Positions 25,482 through 33,820 of a stretch of 64,000 nt of DNA are shown here, piece after piece. The translations under genes and the position numbers were made by a program. A model generated the notes under the pieces. The model made no database searches. It saw only the letters and a list, made by a program, of their open reading frames with translations, and was not told where the DNA came from. Position 1 is the first letter of the stretch; the number at the start of each line of letters is the position of its first letter. This DNA comes from SHLQ01 sp964610745 (GTDB taxonomy: Bacteria; Actinomycetota; Acidimicrobiia; Acidimicrobiales; SHLQ01), in assembly GCA_964610745.1 (NCBI GenBank), contig CAZSYL010000014.1, positions 1 to 64,000 on the forward strand, read 5' to 3'.

Positions 25482-26324
25482 CTATGCCTTTGCGATCTGC
25501 TCGTACATGTCTGGCCGACGGTCTCGGTAGAAGGCCCACTGGTCACGGACTTCTTTGACCAAGCCCATGTCGAGATCTCGAATGACGAGCTCTTCTTCTT
25601 GGTCGGATGCAACCTCGCCAACGAACTGACCTCGTGGATCGGCGAAGTAGCTCGTGCCGTAAAAGTCGTTATCGCCGAGCTCTTCGATGCCGACCCGGTT
25701 GATCGCCCCAACGAAGTACATGTTCGCCACCGCCGATGCCGTCTGCTCGAGCTTCCACAGGTACGACGAGAGGCCGCGGCTAGTCGCCGACGGGTTGAAG
25801 ACGAGTTCGGCGCCGTTCAGACCAAGCTCGCGCCAACCTTCGGGGAAGTGACGGTCGTAGCAGATGTTGACCGCAACCTTGCCGACCGCAGTATCAAAGA
25901 CTGGGTATCCGAGGTTTCCCGGGCGGAAATAGAACTTCTCCCAAAATCCCTTCACCTGAGGGATATGGACCTTGCGGTATTTGCCGAGGTACGAACCGTC
26001 GGCGTCGATGACCGCGGCGGTGTTGTACAAGAGACCCGCCTGCTCTTCTTCGTACATGGGAAGCACGAGCACCATGCCGTACTTCTCGGCCAGCTCTTGA
26101 AAGCGCTTGGTCGTCGGTCCGTCGGGGATGGCCTCGGCATAGCTGTAGAACTCGGCGTCCTGCACCTGACAGAAGTACGGCCCGTAGAACAATTCCTGGA
26201 AACACATGACCTGTGTGCCTGCGGCGGCGGCTTCGGCGAGGTATTTCTCGTGAAGCTCGATCATCGACTCCTTCGAACCCGTCCATGCGGTTTGAAGGAT
26301 GGCTGCTTTGACGGTCTCCGACAT
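25482..26324 (-). CDS. Beta-ureidopropionase / N-carbamoyl amidohydrolase (nitrilase superfamily)
   Basis: This 280-residue carbon-nitrogen hydrolase has the Glu-Lys-Cys triad. Glu is in VMCFQELFYGPYF (about residues 41-53), Lys in GKYRKVHIPQ (about 117-126), and Cys in VNICYDRHFPEGWRELGLNG (about 156-175). It cleaves N-carbamoyl-beta-alanine or a related carbamoyl amino acid to the amino acid, CO2 and ammonia. The start at 26324 follows GGGAGC at 9 nt. It is the first gene of a seven-gene minus-strand operon. Confidence 0.9.
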   Translation of the reverse strand: MSETVKAAILQTAWTGSKESMIELHEKYLAEAAAAGTQVMCFQELFYGPYFCQVQDAEFYSYAEAIPDGPTTKRFQELAEKYGMVLVLPMYEEEQAGLLYNTAAVIDADGSYLGKYRKVHIPQVKGFWEKFYFRPGNLGYPVFDTAVGKVAVNICYDRHFPEGWRELGLNGAELVFNPSATSRGLSSYLWKLEQTASAVANMYFVGAINRVGIEELGDNDFYGTSYFADPRGQFVGEVASDQEEELVIRDLDMGLVKEVRDQWAFYRDRRPDMYEQIAKA

Positions 26325-26418
26325 TCTGTGTTGCTCCCGACTGCGGTGATGGTGTGTGACTATCGACACTAGAACCTTTTGGATCTAGACGCCTATCGCT
26401 GGACTGGTCAGGATGGCT

Positions 26419-26454
26419 CGATCGAAGGTGTGATACATCACCCGACTTCGATCG
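26419..26454. promoter_or_regulatory. Nested palindrome upstream of the pyrimidine operon (candidate operator)
   Basis: CGATCGAAG (26419-26427) is inverted as CTTCGATCG (26446-26454). A second, central palindrome GTGAT-AC-ATCAC (26430-26441) lies inside. The element is about 95 bp upstream of the first operon gene and fits a dimeric regulator site, for example of GntR or TetR type. No regulator gene is adjacent. Confidence 0.55.
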
Positions 26455-26489
26455 GTAACGCTGGATTCACACAATCGCCATGCAATTGG

Positions 26490-26589
26490 NNNNNNNNNNN
26501 NNNNNNNNNNNNNNNNNNNNNNNNNNNNNNNNNNNNNNNNNNNNNNNNNNNNNNNNNNNNNNNNNNNNNNNNNNNNNNNNNNNNNNNNN
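26490..26589. other. Assembly gap (100 N)
   Basis: There are exactly 100 unresolved bases between the pyrimidine operon promoter region and the end of the AlgJ-like gene. The resolved flanks (26325-26489 and 26590-26597) hold no gene. Confidence 0.97.
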
Positions 26590-26597
26590 CGCGGCAA

Positions 26598-27728
26598 CTA
26601 CTGGTTGGCGCGTAGGTGTCTGGTGAGAAGCTGGGGAATTCCCGAATAGCGCACCGCACTAAATCTCGACGTGAACGACATGATCACTCGGTCGGCCTCA
26701 ACGATGGCTGCCTCAACGTTGTCATCGTTGATGTCCTGCCAGCGGATGACGTGTAGATCCTCGAAGTACTGGTTGAAGAAGGAGGCACTGGTGTTGAGGT
26801 GAGAGTCGGTCACGACGATCGTTCTTCCCGGGATCAGTGGCGCTGCGTCGGTGTCCGCGGTGCTGCTCTGCCAACGTCGCTGTGCCCCGACCTCTTCGAT
26901 GGTCTCAGTGGTGATGAACTCACGGGTCGTCTGGAGACGAACGTCCCGGTCAAAAACGTCGATCCCGAGCAGTTGGGCGAGATCGCCACCCTCGGGTTTG
27001 TCCACCTCGCCGAGGTCGACCAGAGCATCTTGATCGTAGAGTCCGGGCTCGATTGCATCGATGATGAACTCGGCTGCGACGGCGCGTCCGAAGCTGTTCC
27101 AGTGGGTGTCGGTGCGTTGGTAGAGGCGATCCTCAGTGAGTGGTGCTTCGGTGAGGAGCAGGTCGAAGATATCGAGATAGCCGGTTTGCCCGGCGAGCTC
27201 GTCGCGCAAGTCGGTGACCAGCTCATCGGCACAGTCCCTGTTTTCGACAGAGTCGGGGAGTAGGTCCGGATAGACCCACGCTTTCTCGGGGACCACCGTA
27301 AAGAAGAACTCTGCGTTGTTCTCTTCCAGTTCGAATCGCAGAGCTCCGATTCTTTCGGTCACGGTCGAAGGTTCAATCCAGACGCCTTCGGCGTCGGACT
27401 CGCACGGTCGATCGAACGTGGCGGCGATGAAGAGAAAGTCGTCGTCGCCGATGTAGACCTCGGGGTTGGGTGAGTCGCTGAAGACGTCGAACGAAATGGT
27501 CGCTTCGGTTTCGATTGCGCGTTCCCGTATGGAGAGACGGTCCTCTACAAAGTTGTCGACGTTCTCAAAGAAGTCGCCGGTGAGGATTTCTTCAGCGTCG
27601 GCTTCTGGGAACTCAGAGACGGGCCGGTTCGCAATCGTTTCGCGTTCAGAGAAGATCGAAGCCACTCCAGGAATCGCGAGAATTGCGATGAACCAGACGG
27701 CGGTGAGGATGCGGGTTGAGCGGCGCAT
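26598..27728 (-). CDS. AlgJ/AlgX-like SGNH-type O-acetyltransferase partner
   Basis: This 376-residue protein has a single N-terminal membrane anchor (ILTAVWFIAILAIPGVASI). The extracytoplasmic domain is of the AlgX/AlgJ type. It contains NRPVSEFPE near the start, the catalytic DTHWNSFGR (Asp and His, about residues 209-217) and the Ser-bearing VVTDSHLNTSASFF (about 303-316). These proteins accept acetyl groups from an MBOAT partner and add them to extracellular polysaccharide. The MBOAT gene lies 15 bp upstream in the same operon. No alginate synthesis genes are near, so the acceptor is another glycan. Confidence 0.84.
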   Translation of the reverse strand: MRRSTRILTAVWFIAILAIPGVASIFSERETIANRPVSEFPEADAEEILTGDFFENVDNFVEDRLSIRERAIETEATISFDVFSDSPNPEVYIGDDDFLFIAATFDRPCESDAEGVWIEPSTVTERIGALRFELEENNAEFFFTVVPEKAWVYPDLLPDSVENRDCADELVTDLRDELAGQTGYLDIFDLLLTEAPLTEDRLYQRTDTHWNSFGRAVAAEFIIDAIEPGLYDQDALVDLGEVDKPEGGDLAQLLGIDVFDRDVRLQTTREFITTETIEEVGAQRRWQSSTADTDAAPLIPGRTIVVTDSHLNTSASFFNQYFEDLHVIRWQDINDDNVEAAIVEADRVIMSFTSRFSAVRYSGIPQLLTRHLRANQ

Positions 27729-27743
27729 ACGGCGTTCTCGCGA

Positions 27744-29114
27744 TCAGAACTGGAAGTAGAGGAATGGGCTGAAGGACTGTGAGGCTGCGACGAGGAGTGC
27801 CGCTGGCATTCCAACGCCGAGGAGCATCGTGCGCGCAAGTGCTGCAGGGGCCTTGTCCGACAGGAGGTTTGCATCGCCAGCGACTTTGCGGCCGGGTTGG
27901 AAGAACACGAGGCTCGCCCCGAGAAGGACGACGAGTGCCCTGGTTTCGAGCGAACGAGTAATGGCCGGGCTCACCGGCCCGAAATCGAAGGCGAACAAGG
28001 ATGTGAAGACTTCAGCGGCGACGGTGAAGTCTGGTGCGCGGAACACGATCCACCCAAACATCACCAGCACGAGTGTGATGATGCGACCACCGACTCCGGG
28101 AAGAAGGCGTCCTCCGAATTTGCGCTCAAGCAACAGGAGGGAACCGTGGTAAGCGCCCCACACAACGAACGTCCATGCGGCTCCGTGCCAAAGGCCGGTG
28201 AGCAGGAAAACAATGATGAGGTTTCGGGTCGTGTGGCCAGTTCGGCTACCGCCGAGCGGTATGTACACGTAGTCACGGAACCAGAACGAAAGAGTCATGT
28301 GCCAGCGTCGCCAGAAGTCGGTGACCGAAACAGCGGTGTATGGACGGTTGAAGTTCTCCGGGAAGGTGAAGCCGAGGATTCGACCGAGACCGATGGCCAT
28401 GTCCGAGTAGCCGCTGAAGTCGAAGTACAGCTGCAGGGTGTAGGCGACGGTTCCAAGGATGGCAGCGGGTGTGGTGATGTTTCCTGCGTCGCTGGCAAAC
28501 ACCGCGTCAGCGACTGGACCAAGCGAGTCTGCAATGAGGACTTTCTTGGACAGGCCAAGCGCAAAGCGCACCGACCCATCGGAGAACCCCTCCATCGTCA
28601 TGCTGCGGTTCTTCAGCTGTGCGCTGATGTCGCTGTATCGGACGATTGGCCCAGCGATCAGCTGGGGGAACAGCACGATGTAGAGCATGTAATCGCCGAA
28701 GTGATTTACCGGTTCTTCTCGTCCACTGATGACATCGACGGCATAGCTGATGCGCTGAAAGGTAAAGAACGAGATGCCGATCGGGAGGACCACATTGGTC
28801 AGCCATGCCGGCGGATTGTCGAATGGGGTGAAGGCGCCCACCACGTCAACAGCAAAGAACCCCGCGTATTTGAAGTATGCGAGCACGCTCAGGTTGAGCA
28901 CGACCGATGCCTTTAACCAGCGCTGTCCAACGAGGTAATAGTCCAGCGCGCTGGTGGCGACCAGAACGATTACGAACCACTGACTTCCCCACGCATAAAA
29001 CACCAGGCTTGCGAGGAGCAGCACGGTGTTGCGGAGCTTCTTTGGGCTCAACGCGACAAACGCGAGTACTGCGGGCAGAAAGAAGAAGAGGAACGTGATC
29101 GAGCTGAAGACCAA
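27744..29114 (-). CDS. MBOAT family O-acyltransferase (AlgI-like)
   Basis: This 456-residue polytopic membrane protein begins MVFSSITFLFFFLPAV, the usual AlgI start. The MBOAT signatures are SYAVDVISGR, FPQLIAGPIVRY (about residues 150-161), FDFSGYSDMAIGLGRILGF (about 231-249) and the catalytic His in LTGLWHGAAWTFVVWGAYHG (about 305-324). It moves acetyl groups across the membrane for the AlgJ-like protein. It is the first gene of a two-gene operon. Confidence 0.93.
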   Translation of the reverse strand: MVFSSITFLFFFLPAVLAFVALSPKKLRNTVLLLASLVFYAWGSQWFVIVLVATSALDYYLVGQRWLKASVVLNLSVLAYFKYAGFFAVDVVGAFTPFDNPPAWLTNVVLPIGISFFTFQRISYAVDVISGREEPVNHFGDYMLYIVLFPQLIAGPIVRYSDISAQLKNRSMTMEGFSDGSVRFALGLSKKVLIADSLGPVADAVFASDAGNITTPAAILGTVAYTLQLYFDFSGYSDMAIGLGRILGFTFPENFNRPYTAVSVTDFWRRWHMTLSFWFRDYVYIPLGGSRTGHTTRNLIIVFLLTGLWHGAAWTFVVWGAYHGSLLLLERKFGGRLLPGVGGRIITLVLVMFGWIVFRAPDFTVAAEVFTSLFAFDFGPVSPAITRSLETRALVVLLGASLVFFQPGRKVAGDANLLSDKAPAALARTMLLGVGMPAALLVAASQSFSPFLYFQF

Positions 29115-29206
29115 GGTTCAGCCCTGGAGAGCAGAGTCAGCGGCAGCGTTCATGCCCTACAACACTAACCGTGGGTGAGGCGTGCGCGAGGCGGGAAAGG
29201 GTTTCC

Positions 29207-29638
29207 TTAGGTCGTCGGTAAGTGTTGAAGGACGAGTCTGCTGTCGGTTTGTCGTACGCCTGCCTGGGCTCGCAGATCGTTGAGCAACGAGTTGAGATCG
29301 TCGCTTGAGGCCACGCGAACCCTCAACCGGAAGTCCAGCCTGCCGGTGAGATGAAAGCACTCGATGCAGCGCTCGTCGTTCAGCACGAAGTCGGCAAAGG
29401 AATCTGGTTTGGAGATGTCGTCGAGCCAGACGTCGATCGAAGCTTCGACAGGTCGGCCGAGGGCTCCATGGTCGAGCTCGGCTCGAAAGCCGCTGATGAG
29501 GCCGCGTTCGACCAGGCGTTGCATTCGAGCGCCAGCAGCGTTCGGGCTCAGTCCGACAAGTTGACCTAGCTCGCGTTGAGTTAAGCGGCCCTGTCTTGAG
29601 AGATGGCCGAGTATATCTCTGTCAATATCGTCTATCAC
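29207..29638 (-). CDS. Lrp/AsnC family transcriptional regulator
   Basis: This protein of about 143 residues begins VIDDIDRDILGHLSRQGRLT with the family's N-terminal helix-turn-helix (LTQRELGQLVGLSPNAAGAR). A RAM ligand-binding domain follows, with HLTGRLDFRLRVRVAS at about residues 96-111. I chose GTG 29638; an in-frame TTG at 29671 gives 11 more codons but would put the palindrome at 29637-29653 inside the gene. The gene is divergent from a 50-codon small gene and pccB. It is probably autoregulated. Confidence 0.88.
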   Translation of the reverse strand: MIDDIDRDILGHLSRQGRLTQRELGQLVGLSPNAAGARMQRLVERGLISGFRAELDHGALGRPVEASIDVWLDDISKPDSFADFVLNDERCIECFHLTGRLDFRLRVRVASSDDLNSLLNDLRAQAGVRQTDSRLVLQHLPTT

Positions 29639-29653
29639 AGTGGTAAACACTGT
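29637..29653. promoter_or_regulatory. Palindrome at the Lrp-type regulator start (candidate operator)
   Basis: ACAGTG (29637-29642) is inverted as CACTGT (29648-29653) with a 5-nt AT-rich spacer. A third ACAGTG-like half site occurs near 29679. The position at the start of the regulator gene suggests autoregulation. Confidence 0.45.
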
Positions 29654-29788
29654 ATCAGCAGAGTTTCGCAAGCAAATACAGTGCCACGTTCGGCGGCTTT
29701 TCCGTCAGGATGTATTTCAGGACGAGCCGCATGGTCGGACCGCTCCCACAACACCCTCCCCCTCGGACAACGGTCTGAAAGGAACATC

Positions 29789-29941
29789 ATGAGCTCTGCA
29801 CAACACGCCGCATTTCAACAGCTTCTCTCGGGATGGCGCCATCACCAGGACCTCCGCAACTCCGGCGGAAGCATCGATCAGCTTTCCGAGTCACGCCGGG
29901 TCCTTGACGAATATCGTCTTCTCGCTGCCACCGCGCGATGA
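29789..29941 (+). CDS. Small 50-residue protein, unknown
   Basis: This protein starts at ATG 29789 after a clean ribosome binding site GAAAGGAACATC and reads MSSAQHAAFQQLLSGW at its N-terminus. It is soluble-looking and predicted helical, with a conserved-looking RxVLDEYR segment near the end. There is no Cys or membrane segment. It lies between the divergent Lrp gene and the pccB gene. I do not recognise it. The ribosome binding site and codon pattern support a real gene. Confidence 0.5.
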   Translation: MSSAQHAAFQQLLSGWRHHQDLRNSGGSIDQLSESRRVLDEYRLLAATAR

Positions 29942-30072
29942 GCCGCTAGTCGCTGTTTCGGCGCCGCCAACTTCCTGAAGGCGACTCTTATTGCGTCACT
30001 TCGTAGCGATGTGGCGTCCTTGTTCGAGTCCCAAGCTGCCAAGGACGAAGCTTGCGGGCTAGCCTCTCCCGA

Positions 30073-31629
30073 ATGTCGCAGCAGTCAATGAGTGACCGAA
30101 TCGCCGACCTTGAACGTCGTCGCGATGAAGCCATCCACGCCGGGTCAGAACGCTCCGTGGAACGGCAACGTTCCAAGGGCAAGATGCTCGCGCGCGAACG
30201 CATCGAATATCTGCTCGACCCGGGCTCGTTCCACGAGCTCGACATGCTCGCTCGGCATCGAGCGCTCGACTCGGGCATCGAAGAGCGTCCCTATACCGAC
30301 GGCGTCGTGACTGGTTGGGGCACCGTCGATGGTCGCAAGGTCTTCGTCTTTGCCCAGGACTTCACCGTCTTCGGTGGTGCCCTCGGAGAGGTCTTCGCCG
30401 AGAAGATCCACAAGGTGATGGACCTCGCGAACAGTGTCGGCGCTCCGCTCATCGGGCTCAACGACGGCGCGGGTGCTCGCATTCAGGAGGGGGTTGTCAG
30501 CCTCGACGCCTACGGCGGCATCTTCTATCGAAATGTGCAGGCCTCCGGTGTGATCCCACAGATCTCGGTGATCCTTGGACCATGTGCCGGCGGTGCGGTC
30601 TACAGCCCGGCCATGACCGACTTCATCTTTATGGTCCGCGAGAAGTCGCACATGTTCATTACTGGGCCCGACGTCGTAAAGACGGTCACGGGCGAAGAGG
30701 TCACCCTCGAAGAACTTGGTGGCGCCAAGTCGCACGCGTCCAAGTCCGGCGTTGCGACCTACACCGGAGAAAGTGAAGAGGATGTCCTCGACCAGGTGAA
30801 GCTGTTGCTCACGTTCCTGCCGTCGAACAACCTCGATGTGGCGCCGGTCGAGGAATCAAGCGACGATCCAGATCGGCTATGTCCCGTTCTGAGAGACATC
30901 CTTCCAGAGAACTCCAATCAGCCCTACGACATGGTCGATGTGATCCGTGAGGTCGTCGACGACGGCGACTTCTTTGAGTACTTCGGTGACTGGGCTCAGA
31001 ACATCGTCTGTGGATTCGCACGGATCGACGGGCGAGCAATCGGCGTCGTCGGCAACCAACCGAAGGTCTTCGCTGGTGTACTCGACATCAATTCGGCGGA
31101 AAAGGCTGGTCGCTTCGTTCGAACATGCGACGCCTTCAACATCCCGCTCCTTACTTTCTGTGATGTTCCTGGCTTTCTTCCCGGAGTCGATCAAGAACAC
31201 GGCGGCATCATTCGCCATGGCGCCAAGCTGCTCTACGCCTACTGCGAGGCCACGGTGCCACGCGTGCAGGTCATTACCCGCAAGGCATACGGCGGCGCCT
31301 ATCTGGTGATGGATTCCAAGGCGGTCGGTTCAGACATGAGCTTTGCGTGGCCAACAGCAGAGATGGCAGTGATGGGTCCACAGGGCGCAGTTGAGGTCAT
31401 CTATCGCCGCGAGCTCCAGCAGTCGGCGAACCCCGAGGCCAAGCGAGCCGAGCTCGTCACCGAATACACCGAGCGCACCGCAAACCCATACGTTGCTGCT
31501 GAGCGAGGTTACATCGATGAAGTCATCGATCCCGCCGAGACTCGCAAGGTTGTCGCTGGCGCATTTCGCCTCCTCGAGACCAAGCAAGAACGGATCCCGG
31601 AACGCAAGCACGGAAACGTGCCGCTCTAA
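30073..31629 (+). CDS. pccB: Propionyl/acetyl-CoA carboxylase beta (carboxyltransferase) subunit
   Basis: This 518-residue carboxyltransferase has the two crotonase-like halves of the family. The oxyanion hole segments are GGALGEVFAEKIHKVMDLA and GPCAGGAVYSPAMTDFIFMV (about residues 170-189) in the first half. In the second they are FCDVPGFLPGVDQEHGGIIRHGAKLLYAY and KAYGGAYLVMDSK (about 405-417), quoted in part by sense. It transfers CO2 from biotin to propionyl-CoA or acetyl-CoA. The stop overlaps the start of the epsilon subunit gene (TAATG). The alpha subunit with biotin is not in the window. The start is ATG 30073 or 30088. Confidence 0.94.
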   Translation: MSQQSMSDRIADLERRRDEAIHAGSERSVERQRSKGKMLARERIEYLLDPGSFHELDMLARHRALDSGIEERPYTDGVVTGWGTVDGRKVFVFAQDFTVFGGALGEVFAEKIHKVMDLANSVGAPLIGLNDGAGARIQEGVVSLDAYGGIFYRNVQASGVIPQISVILGPCAGGAVYSPAMTDFIFMVREKSHMFITGPDVVKTVTGEEVTLEELGGAKSHASKSGVATYTGESEEDVLDQVKLLLTFLPSNNLDVAPVEESSDDPDRLCPVLRDILPENSNQPYDMVDVIREVVDDGDFFEYFGDWAQNIVCGFARIDGRAIGVVGNQPKVFAGVLDINSAEKAGRFVRTCDAFNIPLLTFCDVPGFLPGVDQEHGGIIRHGAKLLYAYCEATVPRVQVITRKAYGGAYLVMDSKAVGSDMSFAWPTAEMAVMGPQGAVEVIYRRELQQSANPEAKRAELVTEYTERTANPYVAAERGYIDEVIDPAETRKVVAGAFRLLETKQERIPERKHGNVPL

Positions 31630-31826
31630 TGACGTCACAGGTGCACATCGCTGGCATTCGGCCAGAACCCGATGCCGATATCGTTGCGGCGATCACCGTT
31701 GCGGTGTTGGAAGTCTGGCCCAAGCCATCGGCCGCGCAGCCTCCCGAGGAACCCGACACCGACTGGCGTTTCGCCGACCGCCGCTGGCATAGCCGCTCGG
31801 TGCCGCGACGCACGTGGGGGGTGTGA
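31629..31826 (+). CDS. accE: Acyl-CoA carboxylase epsilon subunit
   Basis: This small 65-residue protein matches the actinobacterial AccE/PccE subunits, which stabilise the alpha-beta carboxylase complex. The N-terminal strand HIAGIRPEPDADIVAAITVAV and the C-terminal tryptophan motif DWRFADRRWHSRSVPRRTWG (final W) are the two conserved parts. Its start overlaps the pccB stop, so translation is coupled. Confidence 0.85.
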   Translation: MTSQVHIAGIRPEPDADIVAAITVAVLEVWPKPSAAQPPEEPDTDWRFADRRWHSRSVPRRTWGV

Positions 31827-31833
31827 ACCGGCG

Positions 31834-32319
31834 ATGAGTTCACCCGAGCCGCATCCTGATGTAGCGCATTTAGCGAGCCTGCTCGGAACCTGGCGTGGCC
31901 GCGGGACAGGCATGTATCCAACGATCGAGACCTTTGGCTATCTCGAGGAAGTGATCTTCGGTCACGTTGGAAAGCCATTCCTTTCTTACACACAAAAAAC
32001 CCGGCACGCGGAAACAGATCTGCCGCTGCACACCGAAGCGGGATATCTCCGCCCAGTTGGTGTCGACAGGGTCGAGTTTGTCGTTGCTCAACCCACCGGC
32101 GTTGTCGAGCTTCACGAGGGTGAGGTGGCTATGACCGACGGGGGCCTGTCTCTATCGATGAGGTCGACTTCGGTGCCGCGCACAGCGACTGCTCGAGACG
32201 TTCAGCGAGTCGAGCGAGTTGTTCAGGTCGAAGATGACTCGTTGACGTATCGCCTCGATATGGCTGCGGTCGGACTTGATCTGCAACACCACCTGAGCGC
32301 GGAGCTACATCGAGCGTAG
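31834..32319 (+). CDS. Nitrobindin-like heme-binding beta-barrel protein (DUF1794/THAP4)
   Basis: This 161-residue protein forms a ten-stranded barrel. It has the signature LLGTWRGRGTGMYPTIETF (about residues 16-34) and FGHVGKPFLSYTQKTR (about 42-57). The C-terminal segment DLQHHLSAELHR holds the His that coordinates ferric heme. The start ATG 31834 lies 7 bp after the epsilon subunit stop. Nitrobindins react with peroxynitrite and nitric oxide. Its link with the carboxylase is a conserved neighbourhood in actinobacteria only as far as I recall. Confidence 0.85.
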   Translation: MSSPEPHPDVAHLASLLGTWRGRGTGMYPTIETFGYLEEVIFGHVGKPFLSYTQKTRHAETDLPLHTEAGYLRPVGVDRVEFVVAQPTGVVELHEGEVAMTDGGLSLSMRSTSVPRTATARDVQRVERVVQVEDDSLTYRLDMAAVGLDLQHHLSAELHRA

Positions 32320-32353
32320 GGTCTCGCCATTGCGGGTCGGCTAGGTTTGCGCC

Positions 32354-33358
32354 ATGGCAGCTCATCCTCCAGCTCAGCCGCTCCGTTTCGGTGTACTCGG
32401 AGCAGCCCGAATCGCTCCCAAGGCCCTGGTGCGGCCGGTTCACAAGATCGGGTCCGCGGTCATTTCCCGAATTGCGGCGCGCGATACTTCCCGCGCCGAA
32501 GCGTTCGCTGCTGAGCATGGTGTCGAAGGTGTCTGCGACTCCTACGAGGCACTGATCGAGGCCGATGATGTCGACGTGGTCTACAACCCACTCCCCATCA
32601 ACCTGCATCACGAGTGGACGATCAAGGCGCTGCGGGCAGGCAAACACGTTCTCTGCGAGAAGCCGTTTGCGTCGAACGCCGAACAGGCGGCCGAGATGGT
32701 CGAGGTCGCCGACGATGAAGGTCGTGTCCTTGGCGAAGCCTTCCACCATCGCCATCATCCAATGTTCCAACGAATCGTCGATGTCATTGCCTCTGGTGTA
32801 ATCGGCGAAGTCACTCGGTCCGAGAGCTACTTCAACATCGCAATCCCGCAGCCGGACATTCGATGGGACTACGCCACATCGGGCGGTTCACTCATGGATC
32901 TTGGATGCTACGCCACGATCTGGACACGTCATACCGTGGGCGAAGAACCAACGATTGCTGAAGCCGAAGCGACCGTTGGACCCGAGAATATCGATGGTGC
33001 CATCTGGGCGGAGATGGCGTTCCCTGGCGGGGCGACGGGTCGAATTGAGAGCTCGATGATCAACGAGGGAGAGCCCGACATCCGTCTGGAGGTCACCGGA
33101 ACGTTGGGGTCGATCACGGCAATCAACCCATTGTCACCTCAGTCCGGCAACTCGTTGACCATCCGAACCAGTGCCGGAGAGACCTCCGGAGAAATCGTTG
33201 CGGGCGATTCGTATGAACACATGGTTCGAACATTTTGTGACCATGTCATACACGGGACGCCGTACCTGACTCAGGGCGAGGACTCGATCCAGAACATGGC
33301 AGCGATTGACTCGGTCTACCTGGCCGCGGGCCTTCCGGTGCGCGGCGCCAGCAGCTAA
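32354..33358 (+). CDS. Gfo/Idh/MocA family NAD(P)-dependent oxidoreductase
   Basis: This 334-residue protein has an N-terminal Rossmann fold with FGVLGAARIAPKALVRP (about residues 10-26). The consensus catalytic stretch GKHVLCEKPFASNAEQAAEM (about 96-115) contains the EKP motif. A C-terminal alpha/beta domain has the HHRHHP segment and GGSLMDLGCYATIW. It oxidises a sugar or inositol-like substrate that cannot be specified. It reads in the same direction as the nitrobindin gene, 34 bp away. Confidence 0.92.
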   Translation: MAAHPPAQPLRFGVLGAARIAPKALVRPVHKIGSAVISRIAARDTSRAEAFAAEHGVEGVCDSYEALIEADDVDVVYNPLPINLHHEWTIKALRAGKHVLCEKPFASNAEQAAEMVEVADDEGRVLGEAFHHRHHPMFQRIVDVIASGVIGEVTRSESYFNIAIPQPDIRWDYATSGGSLMDLGCYATIWTRHTVGEEPTIAEAEATVGPENIDGAIWAEMAFPGGATGRIESSMINEGEPDIRLEVTGTLGSITAINPLSPQSGNSLTIRTSAGETSGEIVAGDSYEHMVRTFCDHVIHGTPYLTQGEDSIQNMAAIDSVYLAAGLPVRGASS

Positions 33359-33394
33359 CGGAATTCGCGGCCAGCTACCGGAGGTTTGTGAGTC

Positions 33395-33805
33395 ATGTGG
33401 AAAGAGCCCACCCATCTCCGCGGAGCCTTCCTTACCGGAGGGGTTTGCGTCGTCTGGTTCTTTCTGGCTGCTCGGAACCCGACGCTGCACTATCACTTTG
33501 CACCGCTGATAGCAGCGGTGCTTTGGCCATTGAGCCTTCGCAGCAGCGGTCGGGCGAGTGTGAAGGAGGCTCGCACTGGCGGAATCGGTGCCGCAACGCT
33601 CGTATTGGTCACCACCGGCATCATTGTGCTCGTTGGCAATATGGACGGACCGAACTTCTTGCATGCTGGTCCCGCGTGGCCCGAAGCGGTTCTCTTTGCA
33701 CTCATCGCTGCGGCGTGGGGCACACGTGCGGCCAGCCGTGAGAAACCAGGCCTTCTCGGCGCGCTCGTCGATGGTTCGATAGACCAGCGCCTTCGAGCTG
33801 ACTAG
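33395..33805 (+). CDS. Small integral membrane protein, unknown
   Basis: This 136-residue protein has three or four hydrophobic helices at about residues 8-26, 33-48, 62-80 and 94-108. A charged C-terminal tail ends LRAD. A purine-rich ribosome binding site lies near GGAGGTTTGTGAGTC upstream of ATG 33395. I do not recognise a family. It ends 15 bp from the convergent GGDEF-like gene. Confidence 0.65.
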   Translation: MWKEPTHLRGAFLTGGVCVVWFFLAARNPTLHYHFAPLIAAVLWPLSLRSSGRASVKEARTGGIGAATLVLVTTGIIVLVGNMDGPNFLHAGPAWPEAVLFALIAAAWGTRAASREKPGLLGALVDGSIDQRLRAD

Positions 33806-33820
33806 CGTCGACTAAGAGCC

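Noticed and set aside
25269..26372. 367-codon plus-strand frame
   Set aside because: It is antisense to the dihydropyrimidinase and ureidopropionase genes, which have clear motifs.
27897..28916. 339-codon plus-strand frame
   Set aside because: It is antisense to the MBOAT gene and shows no membrane or domain signature.
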